Below, piece by piece: positions 41,187 to 51,443 of a stretch of DNA of 64,000 nt (position 1 is its first letter; each line of letters opens with the position of its first letter). Under the pieces are notes generated by a model, which was not told where the DNA came from, ran no database searches, and saw only the letters and a list, made by a program, of their open reading frames with translations. Source of the DNA: Bacillus sp. ISL-18 (GTDB lineage: Bacteria; Bacillota; Bacilli; Bacillales; Cytobacillaceae); NCBI RefSeq assembly GCF_018613415.1, contig NZ_JAGGQG010000002.1, positions 248,001 to 312,000 of the forward strand. The letters run 5' to 3'. Position numbers and translations under genes: made by a program.

Positions 41187-43664
41187 ATGAACAATTTAAC
41201 TCAACTAAAACATGATTTTAATAATCCCTCTGCAGAATATTCCATTTTTCCATTTTGGTTTTTAAATGGAAATCTTAACAAAGAGGAGATTTCGAGACAA
41301 CTGAGAGATTTTAAAGCAAAAGGGGTTTTGGGTGTTGTTGCCCATCCACGTATTGGTATTCCAGCGGATATTGAATATTTAGGCCTGAAATTTATGGATC
41401 TAATGCGATTTATTATGGAAGAAGCTACAGAATTAGGCATAAAAGTGATCATTTATGATGAAGGCATGTATCCATCAGGATCCGCCCATGGTAAGGTAGT
41501 TGAAAACAATCCGGAATATGCCGCCCGTGGACTGCGAATGTCTATGCATTCGGTAAACGGTTTTACACAAATTGAAGAAAGATTGGAAGAATACGAGGAG
41601 ATTGTCCTTGCGGTTGCTGGAAAGGTTACAGGGGAATTGATAATTGATCCTCTCTCCTGTATTTCATTAGAGGTTGAAAACAATACAGTTTCATTTGAAT
41701 CGAAAGATACGGGAAATTGGTCCATTGTTTTGCTTATTTCTACTTTTTCAAAAGGAACCATTCGCGGTCTCCATTTTGGAGAAGACGATGGCGAGCCAGG
41801 AGCACCGCCTGCAGGAGATTTGTTAAATTCAGAGGCAATGCAAAAGTTTATCCGTGTAACCCATGATGTCTATTATGAACATTTTAAGGAATACTTCGGA
41901 AATACCATAACAGCGCTTTTTACAGATGAACCGAGTGTTGTCGGGCGTTGTGTTGACACGGAAAAAATCAAGCCATGGACGATTGGCTTTATGGAATATT
42001 ATAAGAACCATGGAAATGTTCCTACGGACTTGTTATCACTATGGTTTGACGTCGGCAGTGACACAAATGTCAAAAGAAAAAAATTTAAAAAAACAGTCAA
42101 TAAACGCCTCCAACAAACGTATTACCGCCCCATCTCCGAGTGGTGTGAAAGTCATGGTATTCAACTGACAGGGCATCCGGAAACAAGCGATGATATTGGA
42201 TTTTTAAAATATTTTCAGCTGCCTGGCCAGGATCTGGTGTGGAGATGGGTAGGCCCGGAAGATGATAAGGGAGTTACAGGGCGTGACAGTACGCTGGGGA
42301 AATGTACCTCTGATGCGGCAAGGCATCGCGGATTGCCTCGTAATGCCAATGAATGTTTTGGCTGCTGCGGACCAGATGGACATCAATGGCAATTTTCAGT
42401 AGCTGATATAAAATGGTTTGTCGATTGGCTTTTCGTCAGGGGGGTTAATAAACTTTATCCCCATGCATTTTATTATTCCATTGAAGGAGAAAGATTAAAT
42501 GAGCGGGCACCTGACAACGGTCCCCATAACTCGTGGTGGAAATATTATAAATTGATCGCTGATTATGAAAAACGGATGTCCTGGTTGCTGAGTGATTGTA
42601 CAAACGTTACGGATATTGTCATTTTATGTGAAGAGGATCATATTCCCTGGAAAATTGCTAAGCCGTTATTTACGAACCAAATCGAATTTAATTACCTGGA
42701 AGAAGATCTGTTTCTTCACGATTGTATAATTGAAGAAGGTAAAGTGAAAATTCAAAAACAGAATTATCGTGTGATCATTATTGAAAATCTTGAACAACTC
42801 GTTTCCAAAGAGCTCGTCCGTAAACTAAATCTATTTCTTGAAAACGGAGGTACAGTGATAGTTAATAATCCCGAAAAGAAAAATCTCCCCTTAAAAGGCA
42901 ATATCGTCCACATTTATAACTATAACAGCGTAATAGAGGCGATCGATCATGTAGAATCCCGGGATGTTTATGTAATACCGCATAATCCTGGGCTGCGGGT
43001 GACACATATCGTCAAAGAAGGCATTGATTTTTATCTATTGGTCAATGAGGGCGATCATGCCATTGAGGGAGAATTTGCTCTTAAATGTAAAGGTGCTCTA
43101 GAAAAGTGGGATGCATGGCACTCTGATATAGAAACAATTGAAATTAATGAAGTGGATCATGAGTATACAAAATTCAATCTTTCACTAAAACACCGGGAAT
43201 CCTTAATTATTTGCGTAAACCGGAATGAATCACCAACTTTTGTAAATCCAAGCAAAAAATCACAACAAGTTATCGATATTAATGTAAACAGTTGGACGAT
43301 CACAAATCCATTTCGCGATAATGAACCAATCGAAAAATTGGTTCCATTGACTGAGTTTGACGATATGAAATATTTTTCCGGTGAATCTATTTATCAAGCG
43401 ATCGTTACACTAGATCCCATAGATTGTTATAAAAAGGCTGAGTTAGACTTAGGCGAAGTTTGCGAGCTCGCAGAAGTTGTCGTCAATGGAAAAAGTGCAG
43501 GTGCCAAGCTCTGGAGTCCATATTTATTTGATATAACACCAAATTTGGACACAGATACCTTGAATATAGAAGTAATAGTTACTAACAGTAAGGCGAACGA
43601 ATATGCCAAGGAACCGGTAAAGTCCGGTCTGATTGGCCCAGTAACCTTAAAGCTTTATCAATAA
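41187..43664 (+). CDS. GH106-like glycoside hydrolase, probable alpha-L-rhamnosidase
   Basis: The protein has 825 residues. ATG follows AAGGTGA. The start, FPFWFLNGNLNKEEISRQLRDFKAKGVLGVVAHPR, is a recurrent TIM-barrel opening in GH106-like enzymes. FTDEPSVVGR near 245 carries an acidic pair likely to be catalytic. The C-terminal jelly-roll ends LDLGEVCELAEVVVNGKSAGAKLW, a galactose-binding-like domain. No signal peptide is present, so it would act inside the cell on rhamnosyl ends of imported fragments. The GH106 placement is by pattern; a related unclassified family is possible. Confidence 0.65.
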   Translation: MNNLTQLKHDFNNPSAEYSIFPFWFLNGNLNKEEISRQLRDFKAKGVLGVVAHPRIGIPADIEYLGLKFMDLMRFIMEEATELGIKVIIYDEGMYPSGSAHGKVVENNPEYAARGLRMSMHSVNGFTQIEERLEEYEEIVLAVAGKVTGELIIDPLSCISLEVENNTVSFESKDTGNWSIVLLISTFSKGTIRGLHFGEDDGEPGAPPAGDLLNSEAMQKFIRVTHDVYYEHFKEYFGNTITALFTDEPSVVGRCVDTEKIKPWTIGFMEYYKNHGNVPTDLLSLWFDVGSDTNVKRKKFKKTVNKRLQQTYYRPISEWCESHGIQLTGHPETSDDIGFLKYFQLPGQDLVWRWVGPEDDKGVTGRDSTLGKCTSDAARHRGLPRNANECFGCCGPDGHQWQFSVADIKWFVDWLFVRGVNKLYPHAFYYSIEGERLNERAPDNGPHNSWWKYYKLIADYEKRMSWLLSDCTNVTDIVILCEEDHIPWKIAKPLFTNQIEFNYLEEDLFLHDCIIEEGKVKIQKQNYRVIIIENLEQLVSKELVRKLNLFLENGGTVIVNNPEKKNLPLKGNIVHIYNYNSVIEAIDHVESRDVYVIPHNPGLRVTHIVKEGIDFYLLVNEGDHAIEGEFALKCKGALEKWDAWHSDIETIEINEVDHEYTKFNLSLKHRESLIICVNRNESPTFVNPSKKSQQVIDINVNSWTITNPFRDNEPIEKLVPLTEFDDMKYFSGESIYQAIVTLDPIDCYKKAELDLGEVCELAEVVVNGKSAGAKLWSPYLFDITPNLDTDTLNIEVIVTNSKANEYAKEPVKSGLIGPVTLKLYQ

Positions 43665-43768
43665 TATGGGCAGCTATGCAAAAAAGTATGGTTGTAGGAA
43701 AAGAATTAGAAATTTATATTGTAAGGTAAATAAGTATAGATAATCATCTTTAAGGGAGGGCGAGCTTA

Positions 43769-44461
43769 GTGATATTTAAACAATTTGAAAAAGGAGAATG
43801 CCTCTACGCTAATCCTCTTGCAGTTCAAGAAAATATAGCGGATTGGAAATTAGAGGGAAGAGCAAAGATAAGCTTCGAACATAACCGCTTGCACTTAGAA
43901 AATGAACTAGATCCAGTTATTTATGGGGACCGGGCACACTGGGTTTATTGGTGTCCAGTGGATTTTCCAGACAAAGTTATGATCGAATGGGACTTTTACC
44001 CTGTTAGGGAACCTGGTCTCTGTATGTTCTTTTTCGCGGCGGCCGGAAGAAATGGCGAAGATCTCTTTGATCCAACATTGCCGGTAAGGCAGGGGCGATA
44101 TCCGGAGTACCATTCAGGTGCTATTAATGCACTGCACTTGTCCTATTTCAGGCATAAGTATGCAGATGAGCGGGCGTTTCGCACCTGTAATTTACGAAAA
44201 AGTTATGGCTTTCACCTGGCCGCCATTGGTGCTGACCCACTTCCACCCGTAGAGGATGCCGTATCACCCTATCATATGAAATTAGTAAAGTATGAAGAGA
44301 TTGTTCAGTTTTCCATTAATGAATTGGTTGTACTTGAATGGGAAGATGACGGACAAACATACGGTCCTATTTATGGAGGCGGGAAAATAGGTTTCAGGCA
44401 GATGGCGCCAATGAAAGCAGCTTATGCTAATTTAGTTATTCACCAGGCAATATTAAACTAG
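43769..44461 (+). CDS. yesU: DUF1961 family protein (YesU-like)
   Basis: The protein has 230 residues. GTG 43769 follows GGGAGGG. It has a beta-sandwich, lectin-like character with WKLEGRAKISFEHNRLHLEN, HWVYWCPVDFPDKVMIEWDF, a central GRNGEDLFDP and a C-terminal YGGGKIGFRQMAPMKAAYANL. B. subtilis YesU, from the rhamnogalacturonan cluster, is the closest family I recognise. Its function is not established. It may be a lyase or an oligosaccharide-binding protein. It is cytoplasmic. Confidence 0.85.
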   Translation: MIFKQFEKGECLYANPLAVQENIADWKLEGRAKISFEHNRLHLENELDPVIYGDRAHWVYWCPVDFPDKVMIEWDFYPVREPGLCMFFFAAAGRNGEDLFDPTLPVRQGRYPEYHSGAINALHLSYFRHKYADERAFRTCNLRKSYGFHLAAIGADPLPPVEDAVSPYHMKLVKYEEIVQFSINELVVLEWEDDGQTYGPIYGGGKIGFRQMAPMKAAYANLVIHQAILN

Positions 44462-44494
44462 ATTACACTTATTAGATACATAGGAGGGATAAGC

Positions 44495-45157
44495 ATGCAG
44501 ATGAAAGGGGCAATCGGTGGATTTTATAAACTTTGTGATTGGATCATGAAGCTTGCCTTTACTAATCTCTTATGGATGGTTTTTTCCATTTTTGGTTTAG
44601 TTGTTTTTGGGTTTTTTCCTGCAACGATCGCAATGTTTGTCGTTATCAGAAAAATGCTAATGGGTGACTTTGATACACCCGTATTTAAAACTTTCCTGGA
44701 GTCTTTTAAAAAAGACTTTTTTAAAAGTAATCTGCTGGGTCTTATTTTGTTCATACTAGGGTACTTCTTATATGTCGATATTCATTTAATAAGAACCACG
44801 GGAGGTTTGCTTACTTTACTCTATTATCCTGCACTAATTATCTGTCTAGGGTTTGTGTTAACTGTATGTTATGCCTTTCCTACTTTTGTCCATTATGATT
44901 TGAAGGTACATCAGGTATTAAAAAGTTCTTTTATTATCATGTTACTGAATCCGCTTTCTACAATTTTAATAGGGATAGGGGGGAGTGCGGTCTATCTTTT
45001 AATGTCGACAGTACCTGGACTAATCCCATTATTTTGCGGCAGCACGCTAGCAGTTGTTCTTATGTGGTCTTCTTTCTTTGCCTTTTCAAGAATCGAGAGA
45101 GCCGAACGGGCTGCTTCAGGGGCTACAGAGGAAGCACTATTCAAAAGGCATATATAA
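44495..45157 (+). CDS. yesL: DUF624 membrane protein (YesL-like, first copy)
   Basis: The protein has 220 residues and about five membrane segments. The family start MKGAIGGFYKLCDWIMKLAFTNLLWMVFSIFGLVVFGFFPA is unmistakable, as is VHYDLKVHQVLKSSFIIMLLNPLSTI. DUF624 proteins are widespread next to ABC sugar importers. Their role is unproven but likely supports transport or its regulation. ATG follows AGGAGGG. A second copy with the same architecture is at 62385. Confidence 0.93.
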   Translation: MQMKGAIGGFYKLCDWIMKLAFTNLLWMVFSIFGLVVFGFFPATIAMFVVIRKMLMGDFDTPVFKTFLESFKKDFFKSNLLGLILFILGYFLYVDIHLIRTTGGLLTLLYYPALIICLGFVLTVCYAFPTFVHYDLKVHQVLKSSFIIMLLNPLSTILIGIGGSAVYLLMSTVPGLIPLFCGSTLAVVLMWSSFFAFSRIERAERAASGATEEALFKRHI

Positions 45158-45233
45158 AGGTTTACTTATGGTTATACCGAAATTCATGGAAAGTCAAAGA
45201 GCCCTTTAATAAAAGAAAGATTAAACTTGGTAT

Positions 45234-45258
45234 GCATGCTGCTGCCAAGTTTTTTTTG
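45234..45258 (+). terminator. Terminator before the YesS-like regulator
   Basis: AACTTGG (45234-45240) pairs with CCAAGTT (45245-45251), leaving a very short loop in the strict alignment, so the actual loop may include neighbouring bases. A run of T follows. Confidence 0.5.
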
Positions 45259-45362
45259 AAAATATAAAATTTTGAAATTAAAGCGCCTTCATTTTTTTGA
45301 TAAGTTATGCAATAATAGAACTTATCCTATCATGGTTATACTTTATGTTTGGAGTGTTCTTA

Positions 45363-47717
45363 ATGCCATTTAAAAACATTGATATAAATAAAGTAAAACG
45401 TCCCCGTTGGAAAGGAAACTTTCATCGCAATAGCTTTGTTCTTATTTTGCTTATTGCTAGCATTCCAGGACTGATCACTGGTCTAGGTATCTATTGGTTT
45501 GGTGTCGGAAAAGTAGAAGATGAGCTTAGAGCATCCAATGACAGCCAAATTATTCAACGGGCAAATAATATGGATGAACAATTTCAATATATAGAGGAAT
45601 ATACAACCCATTGGGTGTTTGAACCTAGATTTGGGGAATCTTTAAAAGATATTGATTTTGTTAAGCAGTTTAATGAAACCTACGATATAACCAAAACGTT
45701 ATCCTTATTGCAAGGAAGCCATAATTTGATAAGTGATGACGAATTGTTTTTAAATTTGGATAAACCAATCTTATTTAAGCCTCAATACAATATATTAGAT
45801 GAAAAACAGAAAGTTTTTTATAATAGCTTACTTTCAAAAGGAATGGAACATCATTGGGTAGAGTATTCCCCAAGTAAGGGGAGGAAATCACCAACTCTGG
45901 CTTTTGTCAGTCCGATTCCAATAACCAGTAAAGACCCATTTGGCGCTTTAATTGTAACAATTGATCATAATAAAGCACTTCAACTATTAAAGACATTAAC
46001 CCCTTACGAAAATGGAGCAACTATCCTATTAAATGAAGAAAATAAGGTAATACTATCCTCGAACAGTACTAATCAATCTAATTTTATAAATGCCTTAAAA
46101 GGAGAAATTGGTAAACACAAGCAAAGCAGTGGGTCTTTTCCATTTGAGTTTAATCATATAATGTATTCCATTTCATTTGGTCATTTTACTAGGATTAATT
46201 CTAATTGGACTTATATTTCTGCAGCGCCGATGACATCAATTACAGCACCAATTGTTTTTGTGTCAAGGTTAATTATTATTATCAGTGCATCCGCTCTTAT
46301 TTTAGCGATTATTTTGTCATGGTTCACTTCAATAAAAATATATGCACCTGTCCGAACATTAGTCAGAAATTTAGTTGGCAATGAAACAGAAAGATGGAAT
46401 CAAGTCGGTAAAGATGAATTTTCTATTATCGAACAGCAGTGGAAGGAAATGTCTCAAAAAAGTAATTTGTTGCAAAATCGACTTACCGAACAACTAACAG
46501 AACTAAAAAATAGTTTTATCTATCAATTAGTCCAAGGGTATTTTTTTCAGTATCATGAAGATGATTTACGTCAGCGAATGGAGACATACGGGTGGAATTT
46601 AAAAAATCGGTCTTTTATTGCTTTGGATCTTCAACTCACTGGATTAACCGATTCCAAGGAAATTTTCTCTACGAATGATGATGGGTTAGTTACATTCATG
46701 GCGACAAATATTATGGAAGACTTTGCAAAGGAAATGTTTGAACAATTTAATGTTATTAACTTTTCAGATTTATCTGCAGGGATGTTAGTTATTTATCGTC
46801 CTGATCATTCGGCCCGAGAAAAATTGCATAGGTTTGCAAAGAATGTGACAGAGGCTGTGAATAGGATTATAAAATTACAGGTAACGATTACAATAAGCGA
46901 AAAAACCGAAAGTGTAAAGAAAATACCTTATATTTTTGAAGAAGTAAGGACGGGCAAGCGGTTCAGAACGTTTGAAAACATTAACCAGGTTATTGATTTA
47001 GAGGAGCACAAAAATAGCAGAAACGATATTGAGTTCCATTATCCATTTGCAACAGAAAAAGAAATTATTCAAGCTATTCGTATGGGACAACTTGATCAAA
47101 TTGAAGTGTTGATTAAAAAATTCACCCAGGAATTAACATGTAAAGAAATTAGTGAAATCTATATACAACAGGCTGTCATTCAACTATATAGCAGTATTCA
47201 GCATGAGATATTACATTCAGGGATCCATCCGAATGACTTATTTGAAGGGAAAAATATGTTTGAGGAACTCTCTCAAATACGTGATGTTGATAGAATTAAT
47301 CTTTGGTTTATAAATGATGTAATCAGTCCATATATTCAGAGACTAGAAGGTCGTATGAATATAGAATTAAAGAGAATAATAGAAAAGGTAGTTACAAAAA
47401 TTCATGAGAATTACATGAACGATATTTCTTTAGAAAGTTGTGCGGATGAAGTCAGTACAAATCCTTATTCTCTTAGTAAAGCATTTAAACAAATTGTTGG
47501 AATCAATTTTATTGATTATCTAACACAACAAAGGATTGAGAAGGCAAAAGAACTATTGATCCACTCAGATATGAAAATCAATGACATTGCAGAGGGAGTA
47601 GGTTACAGGCATAGTTATTTTAATCGGATATTTAAAAAACAAATAGGAATTCCACCTAGTCAATTCAGAAAGCTTAACCAAGACACAAATAAATTAATAG
47701 TAAAAAATGATGATTAA
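45363..47717 (+). CDS. yesS: Membrane-bound AraC-type regulator (YesS-like)
   Basis: The protein has 784 residues. ATG 45363 follows GGAGTGTTC; the frame is open upstream without a site. A transmembrane helix at about 25-47 (FVLILLIASIPGLITGLGIYWFG) is followed by an extracytoplasmic sensor domain (about 50-285). A second helix lies near 295-320 (IIIISASALILAIILSWFTSI), then a cytoplasmic linker. The C-terminal double AraC helix-turn-helix is at about 675-770 (ISLESCADEVSTNPYSLSKAFKQIVG and INDIAEGVGYRHSYFNRIFKKQIGIPPSQFR). It senses an extracellular pectin signal and activates the locus, as YesS does in B. subtilis. Confidence 0.9.
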   Translation: MPFKNIDINKVKRPRWKGNFHRNSFVLILLIASIPGLITGLGIYWFGVGKVEDELRASNDSQIIQRANNMDEQFQYIEEYTTHWVFEPRFGESLKDIDFVKQFNETYDITKTLSLLQGSHNLISDDELFLNLDKPILFKPQYNILDEKQKVFYNSLLSKGMEHHWVEYSPSKGRKSPTLAFVSPIPITSKDPFGALIVTIDHNKALQLLKTLTPYENGATILLNEENKVILSSNSTNQSNFINALKGEIGKHKQSSGSFPFEFNHIMYSISFGHFTRINSNWTYISAAPMTSITAPIVFVSRLIIIISASALILAIILSWFTSIKIYAPVRTLVRNLVGNETERWNQVGKDEFSIIEQQWKEMSQKSNLLQNRLTEQLTELKNSFIYQLVQGYFFQYHEDDLRQRMETYGWNLKNRSFIALDLQLTGLTDSKEIFSTNDDGLVTFMATNIMEDFAKEMFEQFNVINFSDLSAGMLVIYRPDHSAREKLHRFAKNVTEAVNRIIKLQVTITISEKTESVKKIPYIFEEVRTGKRFRTFENINQVIDLEEHKNSRNDIEFHYPFATEKEIIQAIRMGQLDQIEVLIKKFTQELTCKEISEIYIQQAVIQLYSSIQHEILHSGIHPNDLFEGKNMFEELSQIRDVDRINLWFINDVISPYIQRLEGRMNIELKRIIEKVVTKIHENYMNDISLESCADEVSTNPYSLSKAFKQIVGINFIDYLTQQRIEKAKELLIHSDMKINDIAEGVGYRHSYFNRIFKKQIGIPPSQFRKLNQDTNKLIVKNDD

Positions 47718-47749
47718 TTTAGTTAATCATCATTTTTTTTTTTTTTTTA
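47706..47749 (+). terminator. Terminator overlapping the regulator stop codon
   Basis: AATGATGATTAA (47706-47717, including the stop codon) pairs perfectly with TTAATCATCATT (47723-47734) across TTTAG, followed by 15 or more T. The stem includes the last codons, so ribosomes reaching the stop would interfere with it. Confidence 0.85.
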
Positions 47750-47752
47750 TAG

Positions 47753-47791
47753 AAAAAAGCCTCCATTGAAAGCTCGATCTAACAATGGAGG
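47753..47791 (-). terminator. Terminator of the secreted PL11 gene
   Basis: On the minus strand CCTCCATTG and CAATGGAGG form a 9-bp stem followed by CTTTTTT. It ends the PL11 transcript and faces the preceding plus-strand terminator. Confidence 0.82.
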
Positions 47792-47813
47792 TACAGTTTA
47801 AATCATTCTCATT

Positions 47814-50800
47814 TTATTCATTCGAAGCTTGACCATTCCAAGCTTTGATTAATTGGCTGGCATCCGCAGTTAATTTTGTTTTTAGAGCTTCGTTCAGCTT
47901 AGTTTCTCCACTAAGCTGATTAACAAAAACCCCCATTAGTTTTGCAGCCTGTTCAGGTCTGCCTTTGTCCAATTGATGCTGTGCTTGATCTAAATTATTT
48001 TTTAATACTGAAAACGCTGGGTCATTTAGCTCAAGCCCTACTGTATGTTTCATCGCTTGCAGATTGGCTGTATAGTCGACATCCGGTGCTTTTAAATTAC
48101 CCGCTAGGACAGAATCTTTTCTATCTTCGCCGAGGTAGAATCCGAGATGAGGAGGCTGATTATAGCCGCTGTTTTGGAAGCCAATCCCGTTTCGATATAA
48201 AGGATCCTGCATGAGCGTATAGAGTCTGTATGGTGTAGAAATCGTTGTGCTAAAGATTCTAAGTTCGGAATCGTCGGTTGTCGGCAGAAGAACTTCTTCA
48301 CGCCAGTCACCCAGAATATCAGCTTGCAGTGTTGGCGTAGCCTTTGTTCCATTATTACTATGAACGTCTGCAAATTTCTTTAGAAGATCGACTTTACCTG
48401 TTGTTTCATTGTATTTTGTAATGGAGGTATCATCCAGTAATTCCTGCAATAGGTCGCCATCCCAATACAGTGCGAAATTAGTCGAAAGTCCAGTAGGTTT
48501 TTTCGTTAATTCCACATTGCCTTGGACGTTATAAACGCCTCCGCCTGTTTCAGGAGTGTTTCCGGCAGCTCCCCAGAACTCATAACCCGGGCTTGAGGTA
48601 ATGTTGGCAGCTAATCCACGTCCTGCGTCCGTATAGGCATAATAAGACATCAAAGTTTCCCCTGTTGCAGCATCATGGAGCTCCTCAGAAGCAACAGCTG
48701 GAATTTCATGTACCTCCATTGCACTAAGTCCTTCGCGGTCAGGATCAAAAGCACCTAAATGTTGGGCATCACCATGGGAGCCCTGTTCACGTCCCATCTC
48801 GCCATCCATAGCATAAAGAATGCTGCCATCCTGATCGAGTGTTAATGAACCGGCAACAATTTCATCACAGCCATCATTGTCGACGTCGCCAACTGACAGA
48901 TTGTGGAAGCCTAAGGCGCCACCTTTGCCTGCTTTGTCAGAATCAAAAGTCCATTCTTGTTTAAGTTTGCCATTCTCAAGAGTATAGGCTGCAAAAGTTG
49001 TACGTGCATAATAGCCTCTTCCAAAGATCGCACTTGGATGTTTACCATCCAAGTATGCCAATCCTGACAGGAATCGGTCAGAACGGTTATACCATGAGTC
49101 ACCCCAAGAAAGGCCGCCTTCTCCCACTGGGAATGCATAATCAATGGTATCAATCACTTTTCCGGTTTCCCCATTAAAAACGGACATATATTCAGGTCCT
49201 CCAATGATATGGCCATTCGTGCCAACATATTTTCCATCATCTGCCGGGTTGCCAATTTCACTGATTACCTTGCTCTTGTCGAACTTTCCGTTTGTCGCTC
49301 CGTATGTTTTTGTACCGTCAGCCGTTTTAATCATGAATTCATCTTTGCCGTCACCATCGAAATCGGAGATGACAAATTGATTGTAGTGGGCACCGGAAGT
49401 AAGGTTATGTCCCATATCCATCCGCCAAAGAAGAGTCCCATCCAATTTATACGCATCAAAAATGGTTGGGCCTGTGTAACCAGTAAAAGAGCTGTCGATC
49501 GCGTTGGATGGGTACCATTTTACAATAACCTCATACTTGCCATCACCGTCTATATCGCCTACACCTGAATCATTCACCGAATAGGTATAAGACTCTCCGG
49601 TAGGAGTTGTCCCGCCTTCAGGCTTTTGCATTGGGATCGATAAATAATCCTTATCGGTTGCTTTTACGTCATTTTTCTCTGTCGATTTGCCATTTATAAG
49701 CGTTTCAACCGTGTAAGTATCACCTGGGGCACCTTCAGAATCCTTATAGTTTGTAACCTCTAACGGTTGCTTATTTAATTTTTCTCCATTACGGTAGATA
49801 TTGAATTTTACATCTTTATTATATTCATCGGCAAGCAAACGCCAGCTAACGAAATTACCTGCATCTGATTTAAGAGCAATTAAACCCCTGTCAAGAAACT
49901 CCGTCTGTCTGTCGGATTCCGAAGGAGTCAGACGATTATAGACATAGATTTTTGCAGATTTATTAAAGGTGTTGTCGATCCCGTCTGTTTCAGCAAGGGT
50001 CCCTTTAAACTCATAGACTCCTGGTTTACTAGGATCCCAAGCTTTATCACCAACGTTTTCCCACTTGCTTACTGCCACTTCTTTTTTACTATTATCTGCA
50101 AGCGTTACTCCAACTGTATTAGGAAGACCGATGGAAGAGATGTCCGTTTTCGTTTGATTCACATAAACACGGTGATATGGTAATTTATCTACCAAATAAA
50201 GTGTGTTATCTGGAACAGATACATTGGAGACCTCGAAATTATCAAGGAACGTATCCCATGTTTCATTATTGCCGGCTGTACGAACCCCGACCAATTTAAT
50301 AGCTGCGATCGAACCATCAAAGGATGAGCCCTCTAATGAAAAGGTATGGTCTTCAAGAGGATTACCTTGTTGATCTGCAATATTGGTTGTGACGGAGTTG
50401 TTTTTTATATCAAAATGAATGTCAAATTGATACCATGCTTCCGTATTTGAAATACTTGATACTACTGTAGGTTGACCTTTTGCAAAATAGCTCAATTTAG
50501 AATTATGGGTATCGTTTATTGTAAAGACGATATTACCGGAACTGTCAATAAGTCTAAACTCGCCGCCATTTTCATCGGGATTAGTGCCTTTATCATTAAT
50601 CTTGCCTGGATACCAGTCAAATTTCACACGGATATCGCTTCCTTTAACCGCCGTGGCAAAATTCTTTGTCGCAACACGGCCTCCTTTTTGATCAACGATG
50701 CTGTATTCAAGCTTTGGTGTAGTATTTCCACCTACATTATTATTGTTTATGGATACGGTAGCACCCGTTGTGGAAAATCCCCATAGATCATTATTGTCAA

Positions 50801-50930
50801 AATTCGTACTGGATAACACGTTATAAGGACTCGATGCAGTTTCTGCTGCCGCGTATGGCAGGCATGAAAAAACCAAACCTACTGTCGCAGCAATCGAAGC
50901 GATTCGCTGTTTCTTTTTATTTTTTCCCAC
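47814..50930 (-). CDS. yesW: Secreted PL11 rhamnogalacturonan endolyase (YesW-like)
   Basis: The protein has 1038 residues. A signal peptide of about 29 residues (KKKQRIASIAATVGLVFSC to AAAE) directs export. Residues about 35-215 are a beta-sandwich resembling a carbohydrate-binding or concanavalin-like domain, 220-335 a bacterial Ig-like domain (DNSKKEVAVSKWENVGDKAW), and 340-960 the PL11 beta-propeller with calcium loops DIDGDGKYEV, DFDGDGKDEF and DVDNDGCDEI, plus GDWREEVLLPTTDDS. The C-terminal 80 residues are helical and atypical. It makes the first cut in the pectin backbone outside the cell. It is the only minus-strand gene in the locus, facing the YesS-like regulator. Confidence 0.95.
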   Translation of the reverse strand: MGKNKKKQRIASIAATVGLVFSCLPYAAAETASSPYNVLSSTNFDNNDLWGFSTTGATVSINNNNVGGNTTPKLEYSIVDQKGGRVATKNFATAVKGSDIRVKFDWYPGKINDKGTNPDENGGEFRLIDSSGNIVFTINDTHNSKLSYFAKGQPTVVSSISNTEAWYQFDIHFDIKNNSVTTNIADQQGNPLEDHTFSLEGSSFDGSIAAIKLVGVRTAGNNETWDTFLDNFEVSNVSVPDNTLYLVDKLPYHRVYVNQTKTDISSIGLPNTVGVTLADNSKKEVAVSKWENVGDKAWDPSKPGVYEFKGTLAETDGIDNTFNKSAKIYVYNRLTPSESDRQTEFLDRGLIALKSDAGNFVSWRLLADEYNKDVKFNIYRNGEKLNKQPLEVTNYKDSEGAPGDTYTVETLINGKSTEKNDVKATDKDYLSIPMQKPEGGTTPTGESYTYSVNDSGVGDIDGDGKYEVIVKWYPSNAIDSSFTGYTGPTIFDAYKLDGTLLWRMDMGHNLTSGAHYNQFVISDFDGDGKDEFMIKTADGTKTYGATNGKFDKSKVISEIGNPADDGKYVGTNGHIIGGPEYMSVFNGETGKVIDTIDYAFPVGEGGLSWGDSWYNRSDRFLSGLAYLDGKHPSAIFGRGYYARTTFAAYTLENGKLKQEWTFDSDKAGKGGALGFHNLSVGDVDNDGCDEIVAGSLTLDQDGSILYAMDGEMGREQGSHGDAQHLGAFDPDREGLSAMEVHEIPAVASEELHDAATGETLMSYYAYTDAGRGLAANITSSPGYEFWGAAGNTPETGGGVYNVQGNVELTKKPTGLSTNFALYWDGDLLQELLDDTSITKYNETTGKVDLLKKFADVHSNNGTKATPTLQADILGDWREEVLLPTTDDSELRIFSTTISTPYRLYTLMQDPLYRNGIGFQNSGYNQPPHLGFYLGEDRKDSVLAGNLKAPDVDYTANLQAMKHTVGLELNDPAFSVLKNNLDQAQHQLDKGRPEQAAKLMGVFVNQLSGETKLNEALKTKLTADASQLIKAWNGQASNE

Positions 50931-51443
50931 TTTTCATTTCACTCCTTTGTTTTTTGGACCAAGGATTTTAGTTTTTCATGCTGAAAGTATTCCTTTGAAA
51001 AAAATTGAATTTTCTGTTTCTATTTTTACATGGGACACGTTCACTCTGATGCATTGGTCAAGCATGTATGTCCCTTCTTTAAACCTCATTTGACCGTTCA
51101 AAAATTCCCCCTTTTAGAAAAGCATATACATGGCTCCAGTTGTTCCTTCGGACAAGTTCGCGAATAGTGGTAAGACACTACTGTTTTCAGAAATGCACCC
51201 GTATGAGCGTTTACAATTCTGTGTGAAAAAATGTAAAATGCTCTCTTCTATTTTTGAACGTCTTTAAAACAAGGAATCCATTTTGAGTTTATAGTAACTT
51301 CCTTTGGACAACCCGTATATCATACATTTTTGCATAACAAAAAATAAGCATTTTGGATTAAGACTTTTACAGTGAAAACAATTTTTGTCCTTAATCGGCA
51401 AAAAAGTATTAATTGGTTATGAAAGCGAATTAAAAATGTTTCA
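50931..51443. other. 513-base divergent intergenic region
   Basis: This region separates the minus-strand PL11 gene from the plus-strand GH4 unit and must hold the PL11 promoter. The strand-specific binding site AAAGGAG is seen at 50941. I find no gene and no convincing cre or repeat. The stretch near 51205 (GAGCGTTTACA) has three mismatches to cre and is not called. Confidence 0.5.

Noticed and set aside
45034..45267. 77-residue open frame overlapping the end of the first YesL-like gene
   Set aside because: Out of frame with the real gene, no binding site and no protein-like pattern.
51190..51220. cre site near GAGCGTTTACA
   Set aside because: Three mismatches to the consensus in the left half.
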